Source: an uncultured Holophagaceae bacterium (lineage in GTDB: Bacteria; Acidobacteriota; Holophagae; Holophagales; Holophagaceae). Taken from it: DNA of 64,000 nucleotides. Numbering within the stretch: the first letter of the stretch is position 1; each line of letters starts with the position of its first letter. Below are positions 35,480 through 44,080 of this stretch, in pieces. The stretch is taken from assembly GCA_903913215.1 (NCBI GenBank), contig CAIWKE010000032.1, forward strand, positions 1 to 64,000, given 5' to 3'. The notes under the pieces were generated by a model that saw only the letters and a program-made list of their open reading frames with translations, was not told the DNA's origin and did no database searches. A program made the position numbers and the translations under genes.

Positions 35480-37101
35480 GGCTCTGGCCCTTGCGGATCC
35501 GCCCCCTGGCCTGGCTGCTCAGCGTCCACGCCAAGCTCTTCCTGCTACTGGGCCTGGTGACCAGTGTCCTCACGGTGGCCGTCGCCTATTCCATCACCCG
35601 CAACAGCCGCCGTGAACTGGAAACCTATTCGCGGAAACTGGTCATCGAGGCCACGGGCACGGTGGAGACCGACATCCTGGAACGGGACCCCACCTTCAAG
35701 GATCCCGACAAGCTGGACCAGCTCCTGGAGAGCATCGCCGGGCCTGATCGCAGCATCTTCCAAATCGATGTGTTCAAACGCCTTGGGAAGGGCAACGAAG
35801 TCGAGCTGGTACGCTCCTCCGGGGACGAGGCCATCGTGGACTGGGGGCCCGAGATTGGCTCCTACATGAGCCTGCAGGGCCCCCAGGCAGAGCTCGTGGA
35901 CCTGAACACCGGGGGACGGGCTTGGAAGGTCTACTTGCCCATCAGGGGTCACAAGCCAGGCCAGCCTCCCATCGGGCTGATCCGCGCCTACTGCGACCTG
36001 GAGCGCTGGGAGGTGGTCTGGGATAACAACTACAACCGGACCCTCCGCACTTTGCCGGGGGTGCTGCTGGGCGAGTTCATCCTGCTCTGGCTCATCCTCC
36101 GCATGCTCATCAGCGATCCCATCGAATCCATGGTTCTGGCCATGCAGCGCCTGGAGCGCGGCGAAGCCGAGGCCCGGGCCCCGGTGCGCCGCGGCGACGA
36201 ACTGGGCCTCATCGCGGCCCGGTTCAACGACATGGCCGCCCAGCTGGAACGGGCGGGCAATGAGCGGGAATCCCTCATCCACGAGATCCGTGGCCTCAAC
36301 ACCAACCTGCAAGACCGCATCGACGCGGCCCTGTCTGAGTTGCAGGCCAAGAACCACGAGCTGGCCGCCCTGGTGGAGCGCAACGCCCTCCTGCGGGAAG
36401 AGCTGGGCGCCCAGGAGCGCCTGGCCGTGGCGGGCCAGCTGACAGCCACCTTCGCCCATGAGGTGGGCACCCCCCTCAATCTGGTGACGGGTCACCTGCA
36501 GCTCCTGGATGCCCAGGCGGACCTGCCAGACAAGATCCGCGAGCGCCTCCACACCATCCAGGGCCAAATCCAGCGCGTGGGTGACATCGTGCGCCGCCTG
36601 CTGGACCTTACCCGGCGCCCGCAGCTGGAGCGGAAACCCCTGCCCTTCACGAGCCTGCTGGCGGATCTGCAGCAGCTCTGGTCTCCCACCCTAACGGCCC
36701 ACGGCGTGGTCGTGCAGGAGGAGGCCCCCAATCCATGCCTGCTGGACGTGGATCGCAAACAGATGGAGCAGCTCTTTCTCAACCTCATGAACAACGCCAT
36801 GGATGCCATGCCCGGGGGCGGTACCGTGAAAATCGCCATCCGCCTGGCGGAGGAGAGCACCCCGGGCGGCCTCTGGTGGGAGGTGCGCTTCCAGGATTCA
36901 GGCCAGGGCATTCCTGCGGCGCTGCTGGGCCAGGTCTTCCGCCCCATGTTCACCACCAAGGCTGAGGGCAAGGGCACGGGCCTGGGCCTCAGCATCTGCC
37001 GCGAGATCGTCCGCAGCCACGGCGGGGACATCCGCATCGAAAGCCAGCCCGGCCAGGGCACCTGCGTGGTGTTCTCCCTGCCAGGAGCGACGCAGGCCTA
37101 G
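35476..37101 (+). CDS. Membrane sensor histidine kinase
   Basis: 541 residues: membrane span near 15-40, a periplasmic sensor of about 160 residues, second span near 190-215, HAMP (RMLISDPIESMVLAMQRLER), coiled coil, then HisKA with H-box FAHEVGTPLNLVTGH (H328) and the ATPase lobe (NNAMDAMPGGG, DSGQGIP, GLGLSICREIV). No response-regulator gene is adjacent, so it is an orphan. Fused by ATGA overlap to the CHAD gene upstream. Signal unknown. Confidence 0.9.
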   Translation: MRLWPLRIRPLAWLLSVHAKLFLLLGLVTSVLTVAVAYSITRNSRRELETYSRKLVIEATGTVETDILERDPTFKDPDKLDQLLESIAGPDRSIFQIDVFKRLGKGNEVELVRSSGDEAIVDWGPEIGSYMSLQGPQAELVDLNTGGRAWKVYLPIRGHKPGQPPIGLIRAYCDLERWEVVWDNNYNRTLRTLPGVLLGEFILLWLILRMLISDPIESMVLAMQRLERGEAEARAPVRRGDELGLIAARFNDMAAQLERAGNERESLIHEIRGLNTNLQDRIDAALSELQAKNHELAALVERNALLREELGAQERLAVAGQLTATFAHEVGTPLNLVTGHLQLLDAQADLPDKIRERLHTIQGQIQRVGDIVRRLLDLTRRPQLERKPLPFTSLLADLQQLWSPTLTAHGVVVQEEAPNPCLLDVDRKQMEQLFLNLMNNAMDAMPGGGTVKIAIRLAEESTPGGLWWEVRFQDSGQGIPAALLGQVFRPMFTTKAEGKGTGLGLSICREIVRSHGGDIRIESQPGQGTCVVFSLPGATQA

Positions 37102-37113
37102 GCTACGTTCGCC

Positions 37114-37905
37114 CTAGATCTCCACAACCTCGACGTCGCCCAGAGCCTCTTCTAGGAAGCGGCTACCGACTTCCTTGAGACGGCTGCTGGCGTCCGTGAG
37201 CTGGACGCGCAGCTCACCCCGGGCGCTGGCGGTCCGGTAGCCGAGGCTGCCCTGGAGCAGGCGGTCGACGGCCTTGGCGGTGACGCGGCCGCTGTCGATC
37301 CAGAGCGTGCCGGGGCGGCTCCGCTCCAGGCTGGTCATAAGGGTCGGATAATGCGTGCAGCCCAGCACCACTGTCTTCACTTCGAAGGGAAGCTGGTTCA
37401 TGTAGCGGCGGCAGATGCTGTCCGTGACAGGATCGTCGAACCAGCCCTCCTCGGCCAGGGGCACCAGGAGGGGGCAGGCCACGCTGTGGATCACGCGGGC
37501 GGGGTCGCGGCGGTGGATGGCCAGCTCGTAGGCGGCACTGCTCACGGTGGCCAGGGTGCCGATGATCCCCACGGGGCCCTTGTGTTCCGATGCCGCTTCG
37601 GCACCGGGCTCAATCACGCCGATGACCGGGCAGGGACTCACAGCCTGAAGGGCGGGCAGGCCATGGGCACTGGCTGTATTGCAGGCGATGACGATGAGCT
37701 TGGGATCGTGGCGTTGGAGCAGTTCACCCATTTGGAGGGTGTACCGCTCGATGGTGCGGTGGCTCTTGGTGCCGTAGGGCAGCCGGGCCGTGTCCCCAAG
37801 GTAGACCAGATCTTCCTGGGGCAGCAGGTGGCGCAGAGCATGGATGACCGTCAGTCCGCCGATGCCCGAGTCGAAGACCCCGATGGGACGGTCCGCCCGG
37901 CTCAT
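37114..37905 (-). CDS. murI: Glutamate racemase
   Basis: About 263 residues. Produces D-glutamate for peptidoglycan. The motifs are present: IGVFDSGIGGLTV at the N-terminus, VIACNTASA with the first catalytic Cys, and VVLGCTHYPTL with the second. Start at 37905 (MSRADRPIGVFD) overlaps the prmA stop (ATGA), which fixes it better than the ATG 33 bases earlier. Confidence 0.94.
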   Translation of the reverse strand: MSRADRPIGVFDSGIGGLTVIHALRHLLPQEDLVYLGDTARLPYGTKSHRTIERYTLQMGELLQRHDPKLIVIACNTASAHGLPALQAVSPCPVIGVIEPGAEAASEHKGPVGIIGTLATVSSAAYELAIHRRDPARVIHSVACPLLVPLAEEGWFDDPVTDSICRRYMNQLPFEVKTVVLGCTHYPTLMTSLERSRPGTLWIDSGRVTAKAVDRLLQGSLGYRTASARGELRVQLTDASSRLKEVGSRFLEEALGDVEVVEI

Positions 37906-38771
37906 GCGGGGATCCGCATGGCCAAGATGGCGATCCACTCGCCTTCCTTGAGGACCTTCTCGGGCTTGAAGCCCTGGGTCATGAGGCTGAGAAGGGCCTC
38001 ATCCGTGCGCTCCGCCAGGATGCCGCTGGCGATGAGCCAGCCGCCGGGAGCAGCCGCCTGGGCCATGCGGGGCAGCAGCTCCTGAATGGTCTCCAGGAGG
38101 ATGTTGGCCACCAGGCCGGGGAAGGGTCCCGCCGCCTGAGGGTGCTCCAGGGTTCCCACGAAGCTTTCGTAGGGCTTGGCTCCCGCCAGCAGGTGGGCAT
38201 TCAGCTCGATGAGCTCCAGCATGGCCGGGCCGCAGTCCGGGTCGATATCGAAGGCCGTGAGCTCCCGACCCCCCAGCAGATAGGCCGCCAACGAAAGGAT
38301 CCCGGTGCCCGCCCCGATATCGAGGATGGGTCCCCGCAGGCGGCCGGCACTCGCCAGTTCCTCCAGCAGCTCCATGCAGAGCCTTGTGGTCTCGTGGCCC
38401 CCGGTGCCAAAGGCCAGGCCCGGGTTCACCACCAAGTCGATGCGGTCGGCGGGGCCAGACTGCAGGTCCCAGAGGGGTCGCACGTGAAAGCGCGAGCCGA
38501 CCTCGAAGGAGCCAAAGCCCTCACGGCTCTTGGCCAGCCAGTCCTCATCACCGAAGGTCTCGGCTTCCAGCAGTTGAACGCCAGGAAAGGCAGCCAGGCC
38601 CGCCGGGTCCGGGGCCTGTTGGTCCGGGGGGAAGTAGGCATAGCAGGCCCGGGGGGGGTCCGCTTCCCGGTAGAAGGCCGAGGAACCCTCGCCCTCCAGC
38701 CAAGCGCAGAGCGCCTCCTCCTGGGGGTCAGGAACCCCGAGTTTCCACCGCAGATGAATCGTGTTCGCCAT
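37902..38771 (-). CDS. prmA: Ribosomal protein L11 methyltransferase
   Basis: 289-residue SAM-dependent enzyme that trimethylates L11. The C-terminal Rossmann domain carries LDIGAGTGILSLAA and, later, VANILLETIQELLP, the NPP-like region of the family. FGTGGHETTRLCMELLE is the classic PrmA signature. The N-terminal domain is the usual substrate-recognition module. Operon with murI. Confidence 0.92.
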   Translation of the reverse strand: MANTIHLRWKLGVPDPQEEALCAWLEGEGSSAFYREADPPRACYAYFPPDQQAPDPAGLAAFPGVQLLEAETFGDEDWLAKSREGFGSFEVGSRFHVRPLWDLQSGPADRIDLVVNPGLAFGTGGHETTRLCMELLEELASAGRLRGPILDIGAGTGILSLAAYLLGGRELTAFDIDPDCGPAMLELIELNAHLLAGAKPYESFVGTLEHPQAAGPFPGLVANILLETIQELLPRMAQAAAPGGWLIASGILAERTDEALLSLMTQGFKPEKVLKEGEWIAILAMRIPA

Positions 38772-38886
38772 TTTTTTAGGTTACCAGGGCAGTCATGGGA
38801 ACTTCTTTTTCGGAGGACGCATTGGAGAGGTGCGGCCAGCTCCAGAAGGACCGCAGGGGTGAGGGAACGTTCCGGGGGGAACGGCA

Positions 38887-38906
38887 GGGGGGACCGATGT
38901 CCCCCC
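38887..38906 (-). terminator. Hairpin downstream of the sigma-54 activator gene
   Basis: GGGGGGAC-CGAT-GTCCCCCC, a perfect 8-bp stem with a 4-base loop, 24 bases past the stop of the gene at 38930-40360. No U-run follows on that strand, while on the plus strand it is followed by TTCCTTT. It could terminate in either direction. Around it (38772-38929) no gene is visible. Confidence 0.5.
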
Positions 38907-38929
38907 TTCCTTTGTACCCGAATCCCCGA

Positions 38930-40360
38930 CTACTCGGCGGTCTCGGTCCCTTCGGCATCTTCCAGGTCCAACCTTTTCATCTTTTCCAGGAACGTGGTGC
39001 GCTTGAGCCCCAGCAGGTCGGCCGCGCGTTTCTTGTTGCCCCGGGTGATGGCCAGACTCTGGAGCATAAGGGTCTTTTCCATATCCGAGACCACCTGGTT
39101 CAGGTCCAGGCCCTCGGGGGGCATGTCCAGGCTGTAAGCCGGGGGGGACGGGATGGGGGCGAAGACCGAGGCCGCCACGCATGAGCCCGCCTCCACCTGG
39201 GTGGGTCCAGGGGCCTCGCCCATGCGCTCCGCCAGGAAGGCGAAGTCCTCCCGGGTGAGCACCGGCCGGGTGCCAGACAGCACGATGGCCCGTTCGATGG
39301 CGTTCTCCAGCTGCCGCACATTGCCGGGCCAGGGAAGGGCGGAGAGGAGGGGATCCACACTGGGGTGCAGGGCCTTTGGATAGAGGCCGTGCTCCCGGGC
39401 CTTGCGGTTCAGAAAGTGCTGGGCCAGAAAGGGGACTTCCTCCCGCCGGGCCCGCAGGGGGGGCAGGGTGATGGGCACCACCTCCAGGCGGTAGAAGAGA
39501 TCCTCGCGGAAGCCGCCGTCCTGGACCTTCTTCCATAGGTCCACGTTAGAGGCGGTGATAACCCGCACATCGACCTTGACCGGGGCGCCGCCGCCCAGGG
39601 GCTGAACCTCCCGCTCCTGCAGTACGCGCAGCAGGCGAACCTGGGCGCCCAGAGGCATGGTGCCAACCTCATCCAGGAAGATGGTCCCGCCCTGGGCCTC
39701 CCGGAACTTGCCGGGCGTGTCCTTGCGGGCATCCGTGAAGGCACCCTTGTTGTAGCCGAAGAGTTCAGACTCCAGCAGATTCTCGGGTATGGCGCCGCAG
39801 TGCACAGCCACAAAGGCCTCGCCGCTGTCCGCGCTCATGCGGTGGATGGCCCGGGCGATGACCTCCTTGCCTGTGCCGCTCTCACCCAGGAGCAGCACCG
39901 TGGCGCGGGTAGCGGCGGCACTGCGGGCGCGGACCAGCACATCCTGCATGGCCGGGCTGGTGCCGACCAGGCCGAAAGAAAGGGCCTGGGTCACGCTCAG
40001 TTGGGTGGTGGTGCCCGAACGGGGCCGCAAGCCGGGCATGGGGGGCTCGGGGCCCAGGACGCTCCAGCGCATGGAGCCCAGGGAACCCCACTCAGCCAAG
40101 ACCTTGGTCTCCACAGCGGGGGAATCGGCTTTCAGGCCCAACATGATGGGGAGAGCCGCCACCTCCGCCATCATGCGGTTCAGTTCCGGGGGGGGCCAGG
40201 CGCCCTTGGCGCTGATGACCCAGAGGTCCACGTCCTTGGGAGGGAGTGCCGGTGAGCTGCCCCGATCCACAGTGACATCCCACAGGACTGCCCACCGATG
40301 CTCAAGCCCCCCGGTGTCATCCCCGAGGGTGGACCAGTGAAGGCGGGGCAACTGTGGCAT
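38930..40360 (-). CDS. Sigma-54-dependent transcriptional activator
   Basis: 476 residues. The N-terminal 130 residues form a domain I do not recognise (no receiver Asp pocket or GAF pattern). The AAA+ domain follows with Walker A GESGTGKE (159-166), the sigma-54 contact loop GAFTDA (206-211, a variant of GAFTGA), Walker B GTIFLDE and [16 protein letters not shown] Fis-type helix-turn-helix closes it ([20 protein letters not shown]). AAGGAG precedes the ATG, and a TTGACC/TAGGCT pair upstream could be its promoter. Targets are not evident. Confidence 0.9.
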   Translation of the reverse strand: MPQLPRLHWSTLGDDTGGLEHRWAVLWDVTVDRGSSPALPPKDVDLWVISAKGAWPPPELNRMMAEVAALPIMLGLKADSPAVETKVLAEWGSLGSMRWSVLGPEPPMPGLRPRSGTTTQLSVTQALSFGLVGTSPAMQDVLVRARSAAATRATVLLLGESGTGKEVIARAIHRMSADSGEAFVAVHCGAIPENLLESELFGYNKGAFTDARKDTPGKFREAQGGTIFLDEVGTMPLGAQVRLLRVLQEREVQPLGGGAPVKVDVRVITASNVDLWKKVQDGGFREDLFYRLEVVPITLPPLRARREEVPFLAQHFLNRKAREHGLYPKALHPSVDPLLSALPWPGNVRQLENAIERAIVLSGTRPVLTREDFAFLAERMGEAPGPTQVEAGSCVAASVFAPIPSPPAYSLDMPPEGLDLNQVVSDMEKTLMLQSLAITRGNKKRAADLLGLKRTTFLEKMKRLDLEDAEGTETAE

Positions 40361-40498
40361 GGGCTCCTTATTGGATTTAGCCTAGATGCAGGAGGCTAAG
40401 GGTCAAGTCAAAAAAATGACGGGGCCATGAGCTCAGCCGATCAATCGGACGGTCCTTGCCTCCAGGCGTACGATGAAAGCACCTCCCGGAGGCTCCGA

Positions 40499-41041
40499 AT
40501 GGCACTCACGGAATCGGCTCTGATCCCACTCGGCACGAGCTGTCCCGATTTCACGCTGCCTGGCGTGGACGGCCGCCTCTGGTCCCTGCATGACTTCCAC
40601 ACCCCGGCGCTGCTGGTGGCCGTGATCTGCAACCACTGTCCCTACGTGCAGGCCATCGATGATCGCCTGAACGAGCTGGCCAAGGCTTTCACGGGGCGCT
40701 GCGCCGTGGTGGGCATCAACGGCAACGACGCCATCGCCTACCCCGAGGACAGTTTCGAAGTCATGCGGCGAAGGGCCCAGTTCAAGGGATACGTCTTCCC
40801 GTACCTCTGGGATGAGGAGCAGCGTGTGGTGCGGGCCATGCAGGCTCTCTGCACCCCGGACTTCTTCCTCTACGACTCGCACCGCCGCCTGGTTTACCAC
40901 GGGCGCCTGGATGACCACTGGAAGGACCCTGCCCACGTCCAACGCCAGGACCTGCGCGAAGCCATCGAGGGCCTGCTGGTTGGCGCGGACCCGCTGGAGC
41001 CTCAGGTTCCCGCCATGGGATGCAGCATCAAGTGGAGGTAG
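40499..41041 (+). CDS. Thioredoxin-fold redoxin (AhpC/TSA-like)
   Basis: About 180 residues. The segment FTLPGVDGRLWSLHDFH and a thioredoxin-like strand are followed by VICNHCPYVQAIDDRL, a CxxC-like NHCPYV site with only one Cys in the motif, then TPDFFLYDSHRRLVYHGRLDD. This matches the family of thioredoxin-like proteins with an N-H-C-P-Y-V active site. ATG 40499 has GGAGG seven bases upstream and replaces a longer frame. Cytoplasmic. Substrate unknown. Confidence 0.85.
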   Translation: MALTESALIPLGTSCPDFTLPGVDGRLWSLHDFHTPALLVAVICNHCPYVQAIDDRLNELAKAFTGRCAVVGINGNDAIAYPEDSFEVMRRRAQFKGYVFPYLWDEEQRVVRAMQALCTPDFFLYDSHRRLVYHGRLDDHWKDPAHVQRQDLREAIEGLLVGADPLEPQVPAMGCSIKWR

Positions 41042-41090
41042 GGGCACTGAGCCCCTGAGGGCTATGATGGGGGTTTCCGCCGGAGCCCTC

Positions 41091-41732
41091 ATGCGTCTCG
41101 CAGTCCTGCCCTTCTGCCTCGCAGCCCTGCCGCTCTGCGCCCAGTGGGACCTGCGGCTGGAACTGCCGCGCCCCTCGGGCCAGAGCCTGCCCCAGACACT
41201 CATCACTGGCACCGGGAAACTGGCTTCCGGGGACTTCAATACCGGCAACGGCTTTATCGCCACGGGCAGCCGCCAGCTCTTCCAGGTGGGCCCCCTGCTC
41301 AAGCTGGAGGCAGGTCTCGAATATTCCCAGTTCTCTGCGGACGGCAACCTCGCCACCGGCACCAGCAGCCAAGGCACCAAGCTGAAGCAGCAGGGCGCGG
41401 GCCTGGGCCTCAACGCCCAGGTTTGGGTACCCTTCGTGGGCCTGGCCGGCGAGATCGGCCTCATCCAACGCTTCCAGCGCTACACCCTGGACGCCGCCGG
41501 GGCCCCCAACGCCAAGGATCTGAGCCGTACCTGGCTGCGCGTGGGCACCCGCTACCGCATCCCCTCCGTGGTGGTCCATCCCTACCTGACGGCGAGCTAC
41601 CAGCAGCCCGTCACCAAGGACCGTCCCGTGAAGCTGAGCAGCGCCGCCGACTTGGCCAGCTACCTCTCGGCCCAGGGCAACGGCCAGGAATTCGAACGCA
41701 TGTGGACCTTTGGCGTGGGAGTGACCTTCTGA
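41091..41732 (+). CDS. Secreted small outer-membrane beta-barrel protein
   Basis: 213 residues: signal peptide (MRLAVLPFCLAALPLCAQ), then alternating amphipathic strands (QLFQVGPLLKLEAGLEYSQ, VWVPFVGLAGEIGLIQRFQ, VHPYLTASYQQP) ending in the aromatic GVGVTF, as in 8-stranded OmpW/OmpA-like barrels. GGAG precedes the ATG. Its stop shares a base with the phosphatase start (TGATG), so the two are co-translated. Confidence 0.72.
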   Translation: MRLAVLPFCLAALPLCAQWDLRLELPRPSGQSLPQTLITGTGKLASGDFNTGNGFIATGSRQLFQVGPLLKLEAGLEYSQFSADGNLATGTSSQGTKLKQQGAGLGLNAQVWVPFVGLAGEIGLIQRFQRYTLDAAGAPNAKDLSRTWLRVGTRYRIPSVVVHPYLTASYQQPVTKDRPVKLSSAADLASYLSAQGNGQEFERMWTFGVGVTF

Positions 41733-43369
41733 TGAGTGCCTCGCGCCTGAGGGTTCTGCTGCTCCTTTCCACCATGGCTGCGGCCCTGGTGGGCGCACCC
41801 CCTCGCCCCAAGCTGGTGGTGGTCATCTCCGTGGACCAGTTCTCCGCTCAGCTCATGGCCACCTTTGGGCCGGAACTCAGCGGCGGCTTAGCCCGCCTGC
41901 GCCAGGAAGGCGTCTGCTTCACAGAGGCCTACCACGACCACGGTTTCACGGAGACAGGCCCCGGCCACTCGGTGCTGCTCTCCGGCCGCTTCCCCGCCAA
42001 CACCGGCATCATCGAAAACCGCTGGTTCGACCGCAGCCTCGGCAAGCTCGTCTACTGCGTCGAGGATCCCGTCGCCCGGTCCCTCAGCGGCCCCGCCCAA
42101 CCCAGCGCCTCCAACCAGCTCTTCCTGGGCGATGGCCTCGGCGACTGGCTCCAGGCCCAGGTTCCCGGCAGCCGGGTCTTCACGGTTTCCGGCAAGGACC
42201 GCGCGGCCATTCTCATGGCGGGCCGTAAGCCCACCGGTGTGTACTGGTTCTCGGGCCCGGCGGGTTTCACCACCTCCACGCCCTATCAGGAGCGCCTACC
42301 CGAGTGGCTGCTGCGCTATGATCGGGGCCTCGCGGACCGCATCGCCACGGACAGCTGGATCTGGATGAAGGATCCCGCCACCCCCGAAGGCCGCGTGGCC
42401 TCCTGGACCTTTGGCTCGGCGACCGTGCGCAACGGCGCCCTGCCCCGCACCATCCAGGGCCTGGGCATGCCTCTGGACAAGGGCTTTGACGGACGCTTCC
42501 GCAAATCGCCCTTTCTGGACGCCGTGACCCTGGAGGCCGCCGAGGCCCTGCTCGACGGCGAACAACTCGGCCGCGGCCCCGGCATAGATCTGCTGGCTCT
42601 CAGCTTTTCGGCCACGGACTACATCGGCCACAACTACGGCACCATGGGCACTGAGATGCGGGACCAGATCCACCGCCTCGACGCCCTGCTGGGCCGCTTA
42701 CTGGACCGCCTGAAACGCGAACACCCGGGTGCCTGGGTGGTACTCAGCGCGGATCATGGCGGCCTCGACGTGGTGGAGGCTCTTGCAGAACAGGGGTTCC
42801 CCGGTCGCCGCCTCCTGCCAGAGCCCTTCATGGCCGCCCTGCAGAAGCATCTGCACGGAGCCTTCAAGGTGGAGCAGAACCTGGTACGACCCACCGTGGA
42901 ACCCAATGAGCTGTACCTGGACGAGACCGCACTGAAGGCCGCCAAACTCAACCGTGTCGAGGTTCTGAAGGCAGCCCAGACCTGGCTCCGGGCCCAGCCC
43001 GAGGTGGCCGAGGCCTTCACCGCCGATGAACTCCAGGCGACGGATCCCGCCGCCACCGGCAGCCCCAGGGACAGCAGCCTCCGCGTGCTGCTGCGCCGCA
43101 GTTTCCGGGCCGAGCGCAGTGGCGACCTGCTGGTGGCCGTGAAGCCCTTCGTGGTCTTCGGCGCTCCGCCCCACGAATACATCACCGGCCACGGCACGCC
43201 CCACGCCTATGACCGCCGGGTGCCCCTCATCTTCTGGGGGCCCTGGAAGAGCGGCGAGCGACGAGAGCCCGTACGCACCATCGACTTGGCGCCCACTCTG
43301 GCCCATGAACTGGGACTGCGACCCGGCACCGTGGATGGCCAGGCGCTGGACCTCGGACCTGCGCGCTAG
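41732..43369 (+). CDS. PafA-like secreted alkaline phosphatase
   Basis: 545 residues with a signal peptide. The metal site and nucleophile loop are clear: VVISVDQFSAQL near residue 30, FTETGPGHSVLLSGRFP with T75 the likely nucleophile, later VLSADHGGLDVVEAL and ITGHGTPHAYDRRVPL. This is the phosphate-irrepressible PafA group of the NPP superfamily, a two-metal monoesterase of the periplasm or surface. Co-translated with the beta-barrel gene. The sirtuin gene starts with the base after its TAG. Confidence 0.88.
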   Translation: MSASRLRVLLLLSTMAAALVGAPPRPKLVVVISVDQFSAQLMATFGPELSGGLARLRQEGVCFTEAYHDHGFTETGPGHSVLLSGRFPANTGIIENRWFDRSLGKLVYCVEDPVARSLSGPAQPSASNQLFLGDGLGDWLQAQVPGSRVFTVSGKDRAAILMAGRKPTGVYWFSGPAGFTTSTPYQERLPEWLLRYDRGLADRIATDSWIWMKDPATPEGRVASWTFGSATVRNGALPRTIQGLGMPLDKGFDGRFRKSPFLDAVTLEAAEALLDGEQLGRGPGIDLLALSFSATDYIGHNYGTMGTEMRDQIHRLDALLGRLLDRLKREHPGAWVVLSADHGGLDVVEALAEQGFPGRRLLPEPFMAALQKHLHGAFKVEQNLVRPTVEPNELYLDETALKAAKLNRVEVLKAAQTWLRAQPEVAEAFTADELQATDPAATGSPRDSSLRVLLRRSFRAERSGDLLVAVKPFVVFGAPPHEYITGHGTPHAYDRRVPLIFWGPWKSGERREPVRTIDLAPTLAHELGLRPGTVDGQALDLGPAR

Positions 43370-44065
43370 ATGGCCTCCGCTCGCCTCGTCATCCTTACCG
43401 GCGCTGGCATCTCCGCCGAGAGCGGCCTGCGCACCTTCCGTGCGGCTGATGGCTTGTGGGAGGAGCACCGCGTTGAGGATGTGGCGACGCCGGAGGCCTT
43501 CCGTCGCGATCCAGAACTGGTCTACCGCTTCTACAACGAGCGGCGGCGGAGCCTCGCCAGTGTCGAACCCAATGCCGCTCATCGAGCCCTGGCCCAATTG
43601 GAGGCGACTTGGCCGGGCGAACTGCTGCTGGTCACGCAAAACGTGGACGATCTGCACGACCGTGCCGGCTCCCGGAACCTGCTGCACATGCACGGCGAAC
43701 TGAAGAAGGGGCGCTGCCTGGGCTGCGAGGCCATCCTCGTCTGGGAGACGGACATGGACCGCGCAAGCCGCTGCCCCGTCTGCGCCCAGGGCCGCGTCCG
43801 GCCGCACATCGTGTGGTTCCATGAGGTGCCCCTGGACATGGACCGCATCTACGACGCCCTGGAGCGCTGCGACCTCTTCGTGGCAATCGGCACCAGCGGC
43901 CACGTCTACCCGGCCGCGGGCTTCGTGCAGGCCGTACCGCCCCGGGCCCGCACCCTCGAGCTGAATCTGGAACCCAGCCTCGTCGCCAGTGCCTTCCAGG
44001 AGATCCGCCAGGGCCCGGCCACCGAGCTGGTCCCGGCCTTCGTGAGGGACCTTCTGGAAACCTAG
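43370..44065 (+). CDS. cobB: NAD-dependent protein deacylase, Sir2 family
   Basis: 231 residues. The NAD-binding motifs GAGISAESGLRTFR and TQNVDDLHDRAG, the catalytic His in MHGELKKGRC, and two zinc cysteine pairs (CLGC and CPVC) are present. FYNERRR carries the Y and R used by class III sirtuins to bind succinyl or malonyl lysine, so desuccinylation is likely besides deacetylation. It starts directly after the phosphatase stop codon. Confidence 0.93.
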   Translation: MASARLVILTGAGISAESGLRTFRAADGLWEEHRVEDVATPEAFRRDPELVYRFYNERRRSLASVEPNAAHRALAQLEATWPGELLLVTQNVDDLHDRAGSRNLLHMHGELKKGRCLGCEAILVWETDMDRASRCPVCAQGRVRPHIVWFHEVPLDMDRIYDALERCDLFVAIGTSGHVYPAAGFVQAVPPRARTLELNLEPSLVASAFQEIRQGPATELVPAFVRDLLET

Positions 44066-44080
44066 GCGTACAGTCTAGTC

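Noticed and set aside
38772-38929. Small gene between prmA and the sigma-54 activator
   Set aside because: Only short frames without SD; the GGGGGGAC hairpin explains the structure.
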